36,163 nt of DNA from CAZQNF01 sp964403325 (GCA_964403325.1 CAYOFO010000007.1:1-36163); one strand, 5' to 3'; positions 16,501 to 24,653 are shown, counted from the first letter of the stretch. Numbers and translations: made by a program. The notes: generated from the sequence alone by a model not told the origin.

Positions 16501-18145
16501 CGCTGGCGGCAGCTATAGTCTTGCTGCTGGTTATATAGCGGAAGTTTCTGGAGAAACCTCTGGTGCTTTTGGTGAAAATGTCTCCAGTACGGCAAATAAT
16601 TCATTTGTTTTTGGTAAACAAATGCTAGTTAGTGGTACTAATTCTTTTGGTGTTAACTTGGCAAATAGCACACACACGGTTCTTTCACAAGCCAATACGA
16701 TGGCAATTATGGGTGGAAATATGGGTGTTGGTACCACCACTCCGGATTATAAACTCACGGTAGCTGGAACGATTGGGGTGGAGAGTGGAACAGGCAGAGT
16801 TACCTTAACTGCTTCAAATACTACGTCGACACTGACTTCAACTGTGACCAACGCAGCTGGTTCTGCCGCCTTTTCTTTCCAGTCAAATACTACTTTGACC
16901 GATGCGGTCGATCGATCTTTGGCTGTATTTAAAAATGGCGATGGATTAGTAAAAGTAGCTATTTCGGCTGAGGGTGAAGTGGCGGCCAAAGGAACTTTTC
17001 ATGCCAATAGCACTGATTATGGCATTGGCGACGTGGCCGAAAATATTAATTTGGTGCCTGGTACTACAGCTGAGGCAGGTGATGTCTTAGTCGCTTCTAC
17101 CGTTGGACTCATGCAGTTTGAAAAAGCCACTACCAAATATGCTTCCCATGTGGCCGGGGTAATAACCGATACCGGTAAGTTTGTAATGGGAGCAGGTGGA
17201 AAAAATCGTGCACCGCTCGCTTTGGCTGGTTTGGTAAAAGTTAAAGTAACGGATGAAAATGGTCCTATTAAAGTAGGTGATTATGTAGTAACGGCTTCAA
17301 AAAGCGGTTACGCCATGAAATATGTTCCAGATGCTTCTTTTAAAGAGGTTGGTTTGGTTGGCATGGCTCTTGAACCCTTGCTCTCTGGAGAAGGAAAAAT
17401 TTCTATTTTAGTGAATCGTGCCATGATCGCCGGTGGCGAGTCGGTGGCAACAGTGTCTTCTTCTACACCCGTGCTGGCTCAAGCGTCGGTACCAGCTGGG
17501 AATAATGATTTAGCTGGAGTTTTTTCAGCATTATCTTTAGTTGCGAGTAATGGGAATTGGAAAATAGATGTTGATGGCAGTATCGTGGCTAAATCTTTGA
17601 AAGCCGATACAGTAACGGCCAAAGAGTTCGTGGTAAATATCACGGACAATACCAATCCACTCATTGGCGATGGAGTTATTAAAAAAGGTGATCGATCTGT
17701 TGTGGTTACAAATAACAAAGTAACTGTTGTTTCTAAAATTTTTATTACTTTTGTTAATAATCCTAAAGTGTCTTGGTGGATTTCGCAAAAAAATAATGGT
17801 TCCTTTGAGGTTTCTTTGGATCAGCTTTCAAATGAGGACCTGCACTTTGATTATTGGATTGTTGGAACCGTGGGCACTCCAGCAGTCGTGGGTAGTCTTG
17901 ATAATCAATCGGTATCTTCAGATTCCTCTACGCCTACTTCCAGTTTAGAAAATGCTGAATCAGTTTCTTCTTCAATGCAAGAAAATATGGGTGATTTGGC
18001 TACGAGTACACCATCCGTAGCAGCTTTGTTACCAGAAGACGTAGCTCTAAATGTAGAGTTCGTTAGCTCATCGGTGATAGTAGCACCTGATCCAAGTGTC
18101 GAAATAGCAACCAGCTCCGCACCGGCTGCCGAGAATGGTTTATAG
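13517..18145 (+). CDS. Giant secreted fibre-like surface protein
   Basis: A 1,542-aa surface protein, predicted to form a trimeric beta-structured fibre. The start is the ATG at 13517: it gives a proper signal peptide (basic residues, hydrophobic LSIILCLSAALATHVLA, then AAAAP). A longer frame from 13451 reads across the promoter. In order: an YQGRL domain common at the start of such fibres (about 43-155); a shaft of about 194-residue modules (about 175-850) with STITNLNVSNLNIGGTLTG and AYLTHNQTFSGLNTFSA units; a YadA-head-like region (about 890-1060) with repeated AAFG / FAAGTGN motifs; a conserved segment GDVAENINLVPGTTAEAGDV to GKISILVNR (about 1167-1300) that in other fibres lies near an autoproteolytic or chaperone region; and a Ser/Thr-rich tail. 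No membrane anchor or sortase signal is seen. Adhesion is an inference. Confidence 0.85.
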   Translation: MFHQRFSFFSSVRFFGRAIGALSIILCLSAALATHVLAAAAPEVVTYQGRLLSAAGSPISSAQNMVFLIYDASSNGNLLYTAAGTTGSPGSISVTPSNGLFTVDLGGAGTNALDPTLFRDNTTMYLEVRVGGETLTPRKRLATSPYAFNAKYLDGVGASTNASATYIPVSDANGNFTFNEASSTQFRTSATTTLATATNAPVKIGSLPAYNGTSKLQVYTPDSDMAALISLGTTGVLNFVRSNGGVTFSSKGKIGYGNSNFFANSTANSFNIQGGSTLGPILIGATSNNAPLVVSADDRVGVGTSSPATLFEVAGTSTLAVANITSSSIATLNVGDINVSGNVTGISAGGGDAYLTHNQTLSGLNIFSATTTFATTTAASSTITNLNVSNLNIGGTLTGITLADAYLTHNQTFSGLNTFSAVSTTFQNNAFLALERNTKVQIGTSTLASPAKLVVQNDNSTEIARLVGGSYGFLGFQSEFNPGNSRGAIGYDITGGNFFSNSRAGSFNVAGGSSSILHLGGSMSGFGTMTVTDSRVGIATTTPNSTLSISGTFEVNGDAVFSAISTFATTTAASSTITNLNVSNLNIGGTLTGITLADAYLTHNQTFSGLNTFSAVSTTFQNNAFLALGDTAQVQIGTSTLTNSAKLSLQATASDEIARLIGRTAGGFLDFQSSASPNITRGAMGYDLTGGSFFTNSLAGSFALGANGILQLGASYGGVAAFTMTGDRIGIGTTAPNSNLSINGTFDVNGAAAFSATSTFATTTAASSTITNLNVSNLNIGGTLTGVSVGDAYLTHDQAFSGLNTFSATTTFATTTVASTSVQTANISNLNVGLGLDVSGSTTLHNPLFISGTNGSNFDMGSAGTYFQWIPFKGALRAGVTEVDQFSTSNIGSYSAAFGKNNIVSSVGSFAAGTGNAISGNGSDGFAAGTGNEISGAFGTLGAAFGSGNRITYPTGFAAGTNNHVDGTGTAFGNGNNIDAGVIDGFALGRGSKVHAGGSYSLAAGYIAEVSGETSGAFGENVSSTANNSFVFGKQMLVSGTNSFGVNLANSTHTVLSQANTMAIMGGNMGVGTTTPDYKLTVAGTIGVESGTGRVTLTASNTTSTLTSTVTNAAGSAAFSFQSNTTLTDAVDRSLAVFKNGDGLVKVAISAEGEVAAKGTFHANSTDYGIGDVAENINLVPGTTAEAGDVLVASTVGLMQFEKATTKYASHVAGVITDTGKFVMGAGGKNRAPLALAGLVKVKVTDENGPIKVGDYVVTASKSGYAMKYVPDASFKEVGLVGMALEPLLSGEGKISILVNRAMIAGGESVATVSSSTPVLAQASVPAGNNDLAGVFSALSLVASNGNWKIDVDGSIVAKSLKADTVTAKEFVVNITDNTNPLIGDGVIKKGDRSVVVTNNKVTVVSKIFITFVNNPKVSWWISQKNNGSFEVSLDQLSNEDLHFDYWIVGTVGTPAVVGSLDNQSVSSDSSTPTSSLENAESVSSSMQENMGDLATSTPSVAALLPEDVALNVEFVSSSVIVAPDPSVEIATSSAPAAENGL
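14633..14819 (+). repeat. Fibre module repeat, copy 1 (187 bp)
   Basis: Identical base for base to 15215-15401; the first 77 bases also occur at 15794-15870. Encodes the end of one shaft module and the start of the next. Confidence 0.9.
15215..15401 (+). repeat. Fibre module repeat, copy 2 (187 bp)
   Basis: Perfect copy of 14633-14819 at a distance of 582 bases (194 codons). The sequences on both sides have diverged, which is best explained by recent duplication or gene conversion. Confidence 0.9.
15794..15870 (+). repeat. Fibre module repeat, copy 3 (77 bp)
   Basis: Matches the first 77 bases of copies 1 and 2 exactly, 579 bases (193 codons) after copy 2; beyond GGCACGTTAAC it diverges. 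Confidence 0.88.
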
Positions 18146-18186
18146 AGTAGTGTTTTTAACAGAGGTTCGGGTTAAATAAAATAAAG

Positions 18187-18227
18187 AAAAAATGAACATT
18201 GTGCTATAATAGTAGTGTTCATTTTTT
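18187..18227 (+). terminator. Hairpin terminator that encloses the next promoter
   Basis: Perfect 12-bp stem AAAAAATGAACA / TGTTCATTTTTT followed by more T. The 17-base loop contains TGC-TATAAT (extended -10 at 18205-18210) for the gene starting at 18232. The same bases can end the fibre transcript and start the next one. Confidence 0.6.
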
Positions 18228-18231
18228 TATT

Positions 18232-20550
18232 ATGGAAACACGATTTACTTTTTTACTCGGAAGCATCAGCCGATTTTTTTTCTATCTTATCATACTCTTG
18301 ATGCCACTGGTTGCGCTTCCTTTGTATGGTGATAGATTTGAGTTAACAAAATACTTTTTCTTTATTTTTTTAACATTGTTATCCGGGTGTTTTTTACTTG
18401 CAAGAATGGTAATGCTCAAAAAGTTAGAATGGAAGAAAAGTCCTTTGGATGTGCCGGTTTGTCTTTTGGGGGTATTTTATGTTGTTTCAAGCTTGTTGTC
18501 GCAGCACTATTATATAAGTTTTGTAGGAAATTTTAATTTTTTGGGTATCTCGGGACTTGTTATGATAAGTACAGTCGTGTTTTATTTTTTGTGTATCCAA
18601 CATACTTCTCATTTTCCAGGGCGCGTAAGGACGATGTTTTTTTTGTCATTGTTTTCAGGGGGTGCGGCTGCACTCTATACTATTTTGCGGGCTACGGGAA
18701 TAATTCAAACAAACGCCATATTTTCTCCGACATTAAGCTTGGTAAGCAGTTCAAATGTTTTATCTGGAGTTTTTTTTGCGGGCTTGGCGGCCAGTGCCTT
18801 GGTATTATTGTCCACCAAAAGTAATACTTGGTCGCGACAGATTTTTGCTGGCTCGGTGGCATTGCTATCGCTCGTAGCTATGGCTTTGTTGGGGTTTAAA
18901 ATCAGTTGGGTGCTATTTGGTGGAGCTATGGCGGTGGGGTTAATTTTTTTACTGACGTATTTCGATGGCATTAAACAAGCTTGGTTTTCCCTTATATTTG
19001 CTTTACTGATTGTAGCTTTGTTGTTTGTTATTTTAAATATTAATCAAGTATTTTCTTTGTCACTCCCAACAGAAATTTTTTTGGGCTTTAAGACCTCTTG
19101 GAGCGTGGCGCTCCAAACATTACGTTTGGGGGTAGAACAATTCTTTTTTGGTAATGGTCCAGAAACATATGGGTATGTTTTTAATAATTTTCGACCCGGT
19201 ACATTAAGTACAACAATTTTAAGCAACTGGCAGTTTACGCAGTCTGGTACTGCGATGTTTCAGTTCCTGACGGTGAGTGGGGTCATGAGCGCCGGGATGC
19301 TCGTGGTAATATTTTTGTGGGTAGCCAAGATTATATTTGGTACTTGGCGTAGCCACTTGCTGCGTTTACGAGCTAATAAACTTATTTTAACGACTGAAGG
19401 GGGCGCTGAGGTATATGTGGGTATGGCAGTATTTTGGGCGTATACACTGGGTTGGTTGGTCCTTTTGGCTACTTTTTGGATTTTGAATATTGGAATGGTG
19501 CAATGGATAGGTTTTTGGTTTTTGACCGCCGGTATTGTGACCAGCGCAAGTATTTCTACAAATGAGGAAATTTCTCTCAAGACTTGGTCGCTTCGAACCA
19601 GTTCAGAGTCAGTCTTGGCAGCTACTTTTGGTTTTATTACCTTACTCACAGCGGTCAGTGTGGGTTTGATTTATATGAGTCGGTTTTTTGCCGCCGAAAT
19701 TATTTTTGCCCAAAGTCTGGGGAAGCCAATGCCGGAAAAAATAGCAGCTTTGCAGGGAGTTATCAGACTCAATCATTTTGAAGCAAAGTTTTATAATGTT
19801 TTAAGCAAAACTTTGTTGCAACAAGCTGCGGATTGGGCTAAAACTGGCGTTGGTGCCAACAAAGTTTATGAAGAAGTAACATTGGCGGTAGATGCTGCTA
19901 AAAAAGCAACCTATTATGCACCCGGTGATGCACAAAATTGGTATAATTTGGGTGTGGTGTATGTGAATGTAGCACCACTCTTTCCCGAAGCAAATATTTG
20001 GGCAGTGCGTTCTTTGCAAGAGGCAATTGTGCATGATCCTAAAAACGGGGGCTTGTATTTAGCGAAAGCCGTAGTGGAAACAGCGGATAAAAAATATACT
20101 AATGCAGTCGGTAGTCTGCAAAAATCTATTGAGTTTAATCCTACGCTCCTAGAAAGTTATGTGCGTTTGGCTGCGCTTAAAGATATGGATAAGGATGTGT
20201 CCAGTGGAATTACTATACTTGAAAGTGGTTTGGTGAATGGTGGTAATGCCAGTCCACAGTATTTGTTTGAGTTGGCTGTAGCTTATTTTAAGCGTCATGG
20301 CACTAGCGATGTAGTTCAGGCTGAAAAGTATGTGCGGCAAGCGGTGAGCTTGAACAATAATTATGCCAATGCTCTGTATGTGTTGGCCCTAATTGACGAA
20401 GAGAAAAATAATATAGCCGAAGCTTTTGTTATTTATCAGCGTTTAGCTGAGCTTAATCCAGATAGTAAAGAAGTGCAAAAGAAGTTAATCAACTTGGCTC
20501 GAAAAATACAACCCAGCCTTTTGGGGAGTACGAGTTCTACCAAACCATAG
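18232..20550 (+). CDS. O-antigen ligase/polymerase-like membrane protein with TPR tail
   Basis: A 772-aa integral membrane protein. About ten to twelve transmembrane helices occupy residues 10-495, with a long extracytoplasmic loop around 270-345 (EIFLGFKTSWSVALQTL to QFTQSGTAMFQFL) placed as in Wzy/WaaL-type O-antigen polymerases and ligases. The segment FFGNGPETYGYVFNNFRP is typical of CPR members. The C-terminal 270 residues are TPR repeats (for example AQNWYNLGVVYVNVAPLFPE, then YLFELAVAYFKRHG and ANALYVLALIDEEKN), which usually recruit partners. It would join glycans to a lipid or protein carrier outside the membrane. The start ATG at 18232 is preferred over the ATG at 18199, which lies upstream of the -10 box. 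Its place directly behind the fibre gene suggests the fibre as a possible glycosylation target; this is inference. Confidence 0.8.
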   Translation: METRFTFLLGSISRFFFYLIILLMPLVALPLYGDRFELTKYFFFIFLTLLSGCFLLARMVMLKKLEWKKSPLDVPVCLLGVFYVVSSLLSQHYYISFVGNFNFLGISGLVMISTVVFYFLCIQHTSHFPGRVRTMFFLSLFSGGAAALYTILRATGIIQTNAIFSPTLSLVSSSNVLSGVFFAGLAASALVLLSTKSNTWSRQIFAGSVALLSLVAMALLGFKISWVLFGGAMAVGLIFLLTYFDGIKQAWFSLIFALLIVALLFVILNINQVFSLSLPTEIFLGFKTSWSVALQTLRLGVEQFFFGNGPETYGYVFNNFRPGTLSTTILSNWQFTQSGTAMFQFLTVSGVMSAGMLVVIFLWVAKIIFGTWRSHLLRLRANKLILTTEGGAEVYVGMAVFWAYTLGWLVLLATFWILNIGMVQWIGFWFLTAGIVTSASISTNEEISLKTWSLRTSSESVLAATFGFITLLTAVSVGLIYMSRFFAAEIIFAQSLGKPMPEKIAALQGVIRLNHFEAKFYNVLSKTLLQQAADWAKTGVGANKVYEEVTLAVDAAKKATYYAPGDAQNWYNLGVVYVNVAPLFPEANIWAVRSLQEAIVHDPKNGGLYLAKAVVETADKKYTNAVGSLQKSIEFNPTLLESYVRLAALKDMDKDVSSGITILESGLVNGGNASPQYLFELAVAYFKRHGTSDVVQAEKYVRQAVSLNNNYANALYVLALIDEEKNNIAEAFVIYQRLAELNPDSKEVQKKLINLARKIQPSLLGSTSSTKP

Positions 20551-20602
20551 GTAGGGTTAATTTTACAGAGACTTTTTTGTTGGGTTGATTTGAGCAACGG
20601 TT

Positions 20603-21010
20603 TTATAAATGTGGTCGGGATTTGGACTGTTGTAAGATGGCAATAATTTTGTTGAGTTTTTCAATTTCAATCCGAGCTAAAACTTTTTGTAGTTGCTCTA
20701 TTTCTTCTTTGGCGGCTAAGTTTGTTTGGTAATTGGCCAGAGCCTGGTGCCGGTCACGTTCATTTTGGCGATTTTGCGCCATCATAATAATGGGTCCGGA
20801 GTAAGCGGCTTGGGTAGAAAAGAATAGATTCAAAAATACGAACGGGTATGCGCCCCAGTGTTTTAGGTAGTGAATCAGATTGAGGCTGACCCAAGAAACA
20901 ATAAAAATACTTTGGATGGTAATAAATTTCCATGACCCAATAGTATTAGCAACAGTATCTGCTAATTGTTCGGAACGCGAGAGTGTGCTGGTATGCTTTG
21001 TTCGTGCCAA
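20603..21010 (-). CDS. DUF1003 membrane protein
   Basis: The 135-aa product matches the DUF1003 pattern: a short polar N-terminus ending in SEQLADTVANTIGSWKFI, two transmembrane helices (about 30-50 and 57-80) with the WVSLN and FVFLNLFFSTQAAYSGPIIMMAQNRQ motifs, and a conserved RDRHQALANYQTNLAAKEEIEQL segment leading into a coiled coil (about 95-130). The role of the family is not established. It follows the four-helix protein and topA on the same strand with a 53-base gap, so it is probably the last gene of that operon. A short convergent gap (20551-20602) separates it from the polymerase gene. Confidence 0.88.
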   Translation of the reverse strand: MARTKHTSTLSRSEQLADTVANTIGSWKFITIQSIFIVSWVSLNLIHYLKHWGAYPFVFLNLFFSTQAAYSGPIIMMAQNRQNERDRHQALANYQTNLAAKEEIEQLQKVLARIEIEKLNKIIAILQQSKSRPHL

Positions 21011-21063
21011 GTTTTTGGGTGGTTTCCCGGGGGCATAATGCGTTTTTAATGGTGTAAGGTACT

Positions 21064-21531
21064 TTACCTAAAGAGTAAGGCAAGGTATTTTTTACTGATA
21101 TTTTTTAGTTCTCGTAGCCAGGTGAGGATGGAGTGATAAAAAGCAATATTAAACAAGACGAGTACTACAATAATGACAGCATCATAACTTTGACGGATCC
21201 AATAATTGTCCTGTAAGCGAATCCACATACCAAATTCATCGAAGGTGAGACCTAGACCAATGCCGTAAAATGATGTAGCCCATTTGAAGGATCTTGTTCC
21301 GATGAGAGGTCGTTTTAGGATAAAATAAAGTCCAACAATGGAAAGGGTGAAAACTCCGTAGGTGAAGTGATGGATGTGAACGCCGCGAATAGTGAGGAAA
21401 AAATTGGGGAGCAGGTGTCCAAGGATGAGGTAAACAAATAACCGAGATAAAACGAAAGTAACTAGAAAAAAGAAAGCTATGATTCCAATCAGCTGGCGGT
21501 TAGTGGGAGATGGTGAACTGAGGAATTTCAT
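21064..21531 (-). CDS. Four-helix membrane protein with HIHHF and DEFGMW motifs
   Basis: The 155-aa membrane protein has four predicted helices (about 15-37, 52-70, 82-100 and 118-138). Conserved-looking polar motifs sit at membrane borders: GVHIHHFTYG (49-58) and GIGLGLTFDEFGMWIRLQDNYW (about 90-111). Proteins with this pairing occur in several CPR genomes (from memory), without a known function. Three His residues and the Asp/Glu could bind a metal, but this is only a guess. The ATG at 21531 lies 2 bases after the topA stop, so it is tightly coupled to topA. Confidence 0.75.
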   Translation of the reverse strand: MKFLSSPSPTNRQLIGIIAFFFLVTFVLSRLFVYLILGHLLPNFFLTIRGVHIHHFTYGVFTLSIVGLYFILKRPLIGTRSFKWATSFYGIGLGLTFDEFGMWIRLQDNYWIRQSYDAVIIVVLVLFNIAFYHSILTWLRELKNISKKYLALLFR

Positions 21532-21533
21532 AG

Positions 21534-23841
21534 CTACTCTTTTTTATAGGAGCAGGTTTTGCTTGAACAGCTGGTAGCACCTTTTTTATTTTCAACGAGT
21601 GGCTGACTGCACTCCGGACAGAGTTCGCCGGTTGGTTTGTCCCAGAGTGCGAGATCGCAGTCCGGGTAGCGGTTGCAGCCAAAGAATATTTTTCCGCGTT
21701 TGCTGCGTTTTTCGACCATTTGCCCCTCTTTGCATTTGGGGCATGGCATGTTAATTCCTTTTTCGATCTTTTTTATATTTTTACACTCCGGATAATTGGA
21801 ACAACCGAGAAATGCGCCAAACNNNNNNNNNNNNNNNNNNNNNNNNNNNNNNNNNNNNNNNNNNNNNNNNNNNNNNNNNNNNNNNNNNNNNNNNNNNNNN
21901 NNNNNNNNNNNNNNNNNNNNNNCGTCCACGTTTAATTACCATCGGTTTGCCGCACTTATCACATTTTTCGTCAGTTGTAGGGGTAGCTTCAGGTGTACCG
22001 TCCGCACCATAATTTCGGGTATTTTTACACTCCGGATAATTGGAACAGGCAAAAAATTTACCAAACCGTCCACGTTTAATTACCATCGGTTTGCCGCACT
22101 TATCACATTTTTCGTCAGTTGCTTCTTCGGTAAGTTCTTTTTTGTTGAGTTCTTTATCTTTTTCGTCGAGGTTGGTTTTGAAGGGGTGATAGAAATTAGA
22201 AATAACGGGTTGCCATTGTTTTTTGCCTTCGGCAATTTCATCGAGACTATTTTCGACATCTGCTGTAAAAGCATAGTCTACAATGTTGGGAAAATGAGTG
22301 ACTAGAAGGGTGTTAACAAGATAGCTAATGTCGGTTGGCAGGAGTTTTTTCTTTTCATCACGCTGCACGTAGCCGCGATCTTCGATGGTCGCGATAGTGG
22401 GGGCGTAGGTAGATGGGCGGCCAATACCATATTCTTCAAGTGCTTTGACCAGTGTAGCATCAGAATAACGGGCCGGTGGCTCGGTAAAATGTTGATCGGG
22501 TGTAATTTTTTGGCAATCAGCCATTTCGCCAACAGTAACGGTTGGCAATAAATTTTCGTTGGTTTTTTCGGGGTAGAGTTTTAAAAATCCTTCAAAGACA
22601 ATGGTCTGGCCGGTGGCTCGGAACATAGACTCGTCTTTTGAGCCAATATCGATAGTGCTTGAGTTAAGCTCGGCTTCTTTCATTTGGCTGGCGACTGCGC
22701 GTTTCCAGATAAGTTCGTAGAGGCGCAGCTGACTTTTTTCGAGGAAAACGCCAATACTGTCCGGAGTTCGGCTGGCTTCGGTAGGCCGTATGGCTTCGTG
22801 TGCTTCCTGAGCGTTTTTATTTTTATTTTTAAAGCGGCGAGGGGAGGGGGTGGTAAATTCTTCGCCAAATTGTTTTTGTACAATATCTTTGGCGTCAAAC
22901 AAAAATTTATCTGATAAGTTGACCGCATCGGTACGCATGTAGGTAATAAGACCAACCGAACCTTCGCTGCCAAGTTCTACACCTTCATAAAGTTGTTGGG
23001 CCAGGCGCATGGTTTGTTTGGCAGAAAAACCGAGGCGATGGTTGGCTTCTTGTTGTAAGCTGGAGGTAGTAAATGGTGGAGCAGGAACGCGAGTGACTTT
23101 TTTCTCTTCAATATTGTGAATACTGTAGGTTTGTTGGCGTAGATTTTTTACCAAATCAGTTGCTTGGGCTTCGTTATTTACACCAAATTTATCAAGTTTT
23201 TTGCCTTGGTATGCCGAGAGTTTGGCGTTGAGTGCTTCATTTTTGGCGGTTAAAAAATCGCCGGTAATGGTCCAGTATTCTTCGGGTTTGAAGTTTTTAA
23301 TTTCGTCTTCACGTTCCACTACAAGGCGTACGGCGACTGATTGGACGCGTCCGGCCGAGAGGCCTTTGGCCACTTTGCGCCACAAAAATGGAGAAAGGTT
23401 GTAACCAACGAGCCGATCCAGGATGCGGCGAGCTTGCTGCGCATTTACGAGCGGTAGATCAATGTGGCGTGGGTGTTCCACAGCCTCAATAATGGCGGTT
23501 TTGGTAATTTCGTGAAAAGTAATGCGTTTGGCTTTTTCAGGATCAATATCGAGAATGTGGGCCAAATGCCAAGAAATGGCTTCTCCTTCGCGGTCCTCGT
23601 CGGTAGCAAACAGTATTTCATCGGCTTTTTTGGCGGCGTCTTTGAGTTCTTTTACGACTTTGGTTTTATCACGGCTAATGATATAGCTCGGTTCGAAGTT
23701 GTTGGCGACATCAACGCCAATTTTGCTTTTGGGAAGATCGCGTAGATGGCCAAAAGAAGATTTAACAACATAGTTTTTACTAAGAAATTTACTGATGGTC
23801 TTAGCTTTGGTAGGGGATTCGACAATAACAAGGGTTTTCAT
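21534..23841 (-). CDS. topA: DNA topoisomerase I, interrupted by an assembly gap
   Basis: Type IA topoisomerase relaxing negative supercoils. The Toprim domain has E9 (VIVESPTKAKTI) and the ATDEDREGEAISWH acidic motif (79-92). The strand-cleaving tyrosine is Y301 in GLITYMRTDAV, and the GIGRPSTYAPTI motif follows. The C-terminus carries zinc ribbons of the type CDKCGKPMVIKRGRFGKFFACSNYPEC: two near-identical 48-aa units, then CPKC and CPEC ribbons with CNRYPDC. A run of 100 N (21823-21922) interrupts the second ribbon and shifts the apparent frame. Joining the flanks directly restores RGRFGAFLGCSNYP in frame and gives 735 aa, a normal length. It is followed by two small membrane genes on the same strand. 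Confidence 0.95.
21823..21922. other. 100-N scaffold gap inside topA zinc ribbons
   Basis: Exactly 100 N, a conventional filler. The right flank starts with a 55-base stretch (21923-21977) repeated at 22067-22121; the left flank carries a 27-base stretch (21777-21803) repeated at 22021-22047. The first pair is 144 bases apart. The second pair is 244 apart including the N run, that is 144 if the gap is empty. True missing length is therefore probably zero. Confidence 0.9.
21923..21977 (-). repeat. 55-bp zinc-ribbon repeat next to the gap
   Basis: Exact copy of 22067-22121, encoding DEKCDKCGKPMVIKRGR in both topA zinc ribbons. The length equals that of the repeat at the left scaffold edge. Confidence 0.9.
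22067..22121 (-). repeat. 55-bp zinc-ribbon repeat, intact partner
   Basis: Partner of 21923-21977, 144 bases (48 codons) upstream in the topA reading direction. Confidence 0.9.
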
Positions 23842-23988
23842 TGACGTGTGTTAATAGAATAAATATTTTTCTTTAGGAGGAATTTTGAGTATAACAAAGC
23901 AAGAATAAAGAAAAAATAAAGTGGAATTTACCTAAAAGGGTAGTGGTTTTTGCAAGAAGTGTCAAATACAGAATTAGTATAATAAAAA

Positions 23989-24042
23989 AATACTGAGATT
24001 TTTTACTTATTTAAAGCTCTTTGTATAAGTAGTCTCAGTATT
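23989..24042 (-). terminator. Long hairpin ending the 24069-24537 gene
   Basis: Outer stem AATACTGAGA / TCTCAGTATT with an inner ACTTAT / ATAAGT stem. On the minus strand it is followed by a run of seven T, so it fits a terminator for the frameshifted gene upstream of topA. The rest of 23842-24068 shows no gene; a TATACT near 23891 (minus strand) could be a topA -10 box. Confidence 0.65.
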
Positions 24043-24068
24043 TTAGTTGGTTTATTGTTAAGTTTCGC

Positions 24069-24537
24069 CTAGCAGGTGGCGATAACAGTGTTCCCTTTAT
24101 TCCACTGGTTTGATGGTATGAAAGTTATGTACCACTCATTACCATTATTCATGAGAGCTGAGACCTGGGCTAATTTTCCCCCTTTACTAATAATGGTGGC
24201 TGGAAATAGAATGGTTTTACCGATCAGGTTGTCTGGTATAAATTCGGGATTTTCTGCTAAATAAACAGCCTGGAGAAGGCCTAAAGGGGTAATTTCACCA
24301 CAAAACAAACTTTCAATTTTATTGTAGAAGGAAGAGTTGCTGAGGTGTGTCTTTTATGATTATGCAATTAATAGGAACATACTTATCTGCTACAACACGC
24401 GATGTAAAATTTGGATCTGGGTAGTTTGTGTAATGTTCAAAACCATATATTGGGAGTTTAAATTCTTTTTTTGGCTGAATGTCTAGTTTTCCTGTTCCTT
24501 CTATGCGATTTGTTCTAGGTTTTTGCTCCATACGCAA
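24069..24537 (-). pseudogene. Small unknown gene split by a single-base frameshift
   Basis: Two short frames lie end to end on the minus strand: 24537-24319 (72 aa) and 24308-24069 (79 aa). The first frame runs to VPINCIIIKD and then ends after 9 unrelated-looking residues. The second frame is open upstream to just behind the same point (reading KTHLSNSSFYNKIESLF before its first start codon). Removing one A from the AAAA run at about 24349-24352 joins them into one protein of about 150 aa: an N-terminal basic tail, then YGFEHYTNYPDPNFTSRVVADKYVP and a C-terminal beta-rich part. A real mutation and a sequencing or assembly error are both possible. No family is recognised. A terminator follows. 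Confidence 0.5.
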
Positions 24538-24557
24538 TGTAGTGAAAGTTTTTAAAA

Positions 24558-24571
24558 CTAGGTAAACCTAG
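24558..24571. promoter_or_regulatory. Palindrome in a divergent promoter region
   Basis: CTAGG-TAAA-CCTAG, flanked by short A/T runs, between the minus-strand gene starting at 24537 and the plus-strand gene at 24654. It could be an operator for a dimeric repressor or a small hairpin. Confidence 0.35.
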
Positions 24572-24613
24572 CAAATTTATTCTTTTTGCCAACCCTTTGG
24601 TAATGGGCAAAAA

Positions 24614-24643
24614 TTGTTATTTCCGCTATTATATTTTTATAAT
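24614..24643 (+). promoter_or_regulatory. Promoter of the 248-aa gene, nearly leaderless
   Basis: TTGTTA (24614-24619), 18-base spacer, TATAAT (24638-24643). The ATG at 24654 is 10 bases after the -10 box, the same distance as at the fibre gene. Confidence 0.55.
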
Positions 24644-24653
24644 TATATTTTGT

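Noticed and set aside
13517..18145. Phage tail fibre as part of a prophage
   Set aside because: It has a signal peptide and its own promoter, and no capsid, terminase, portal or integrase gene is present.
21796..22305. 169-aa plus-strand frame across the N run
   Set aside because: Antisense to topA and bridged only by ambiguous bases.
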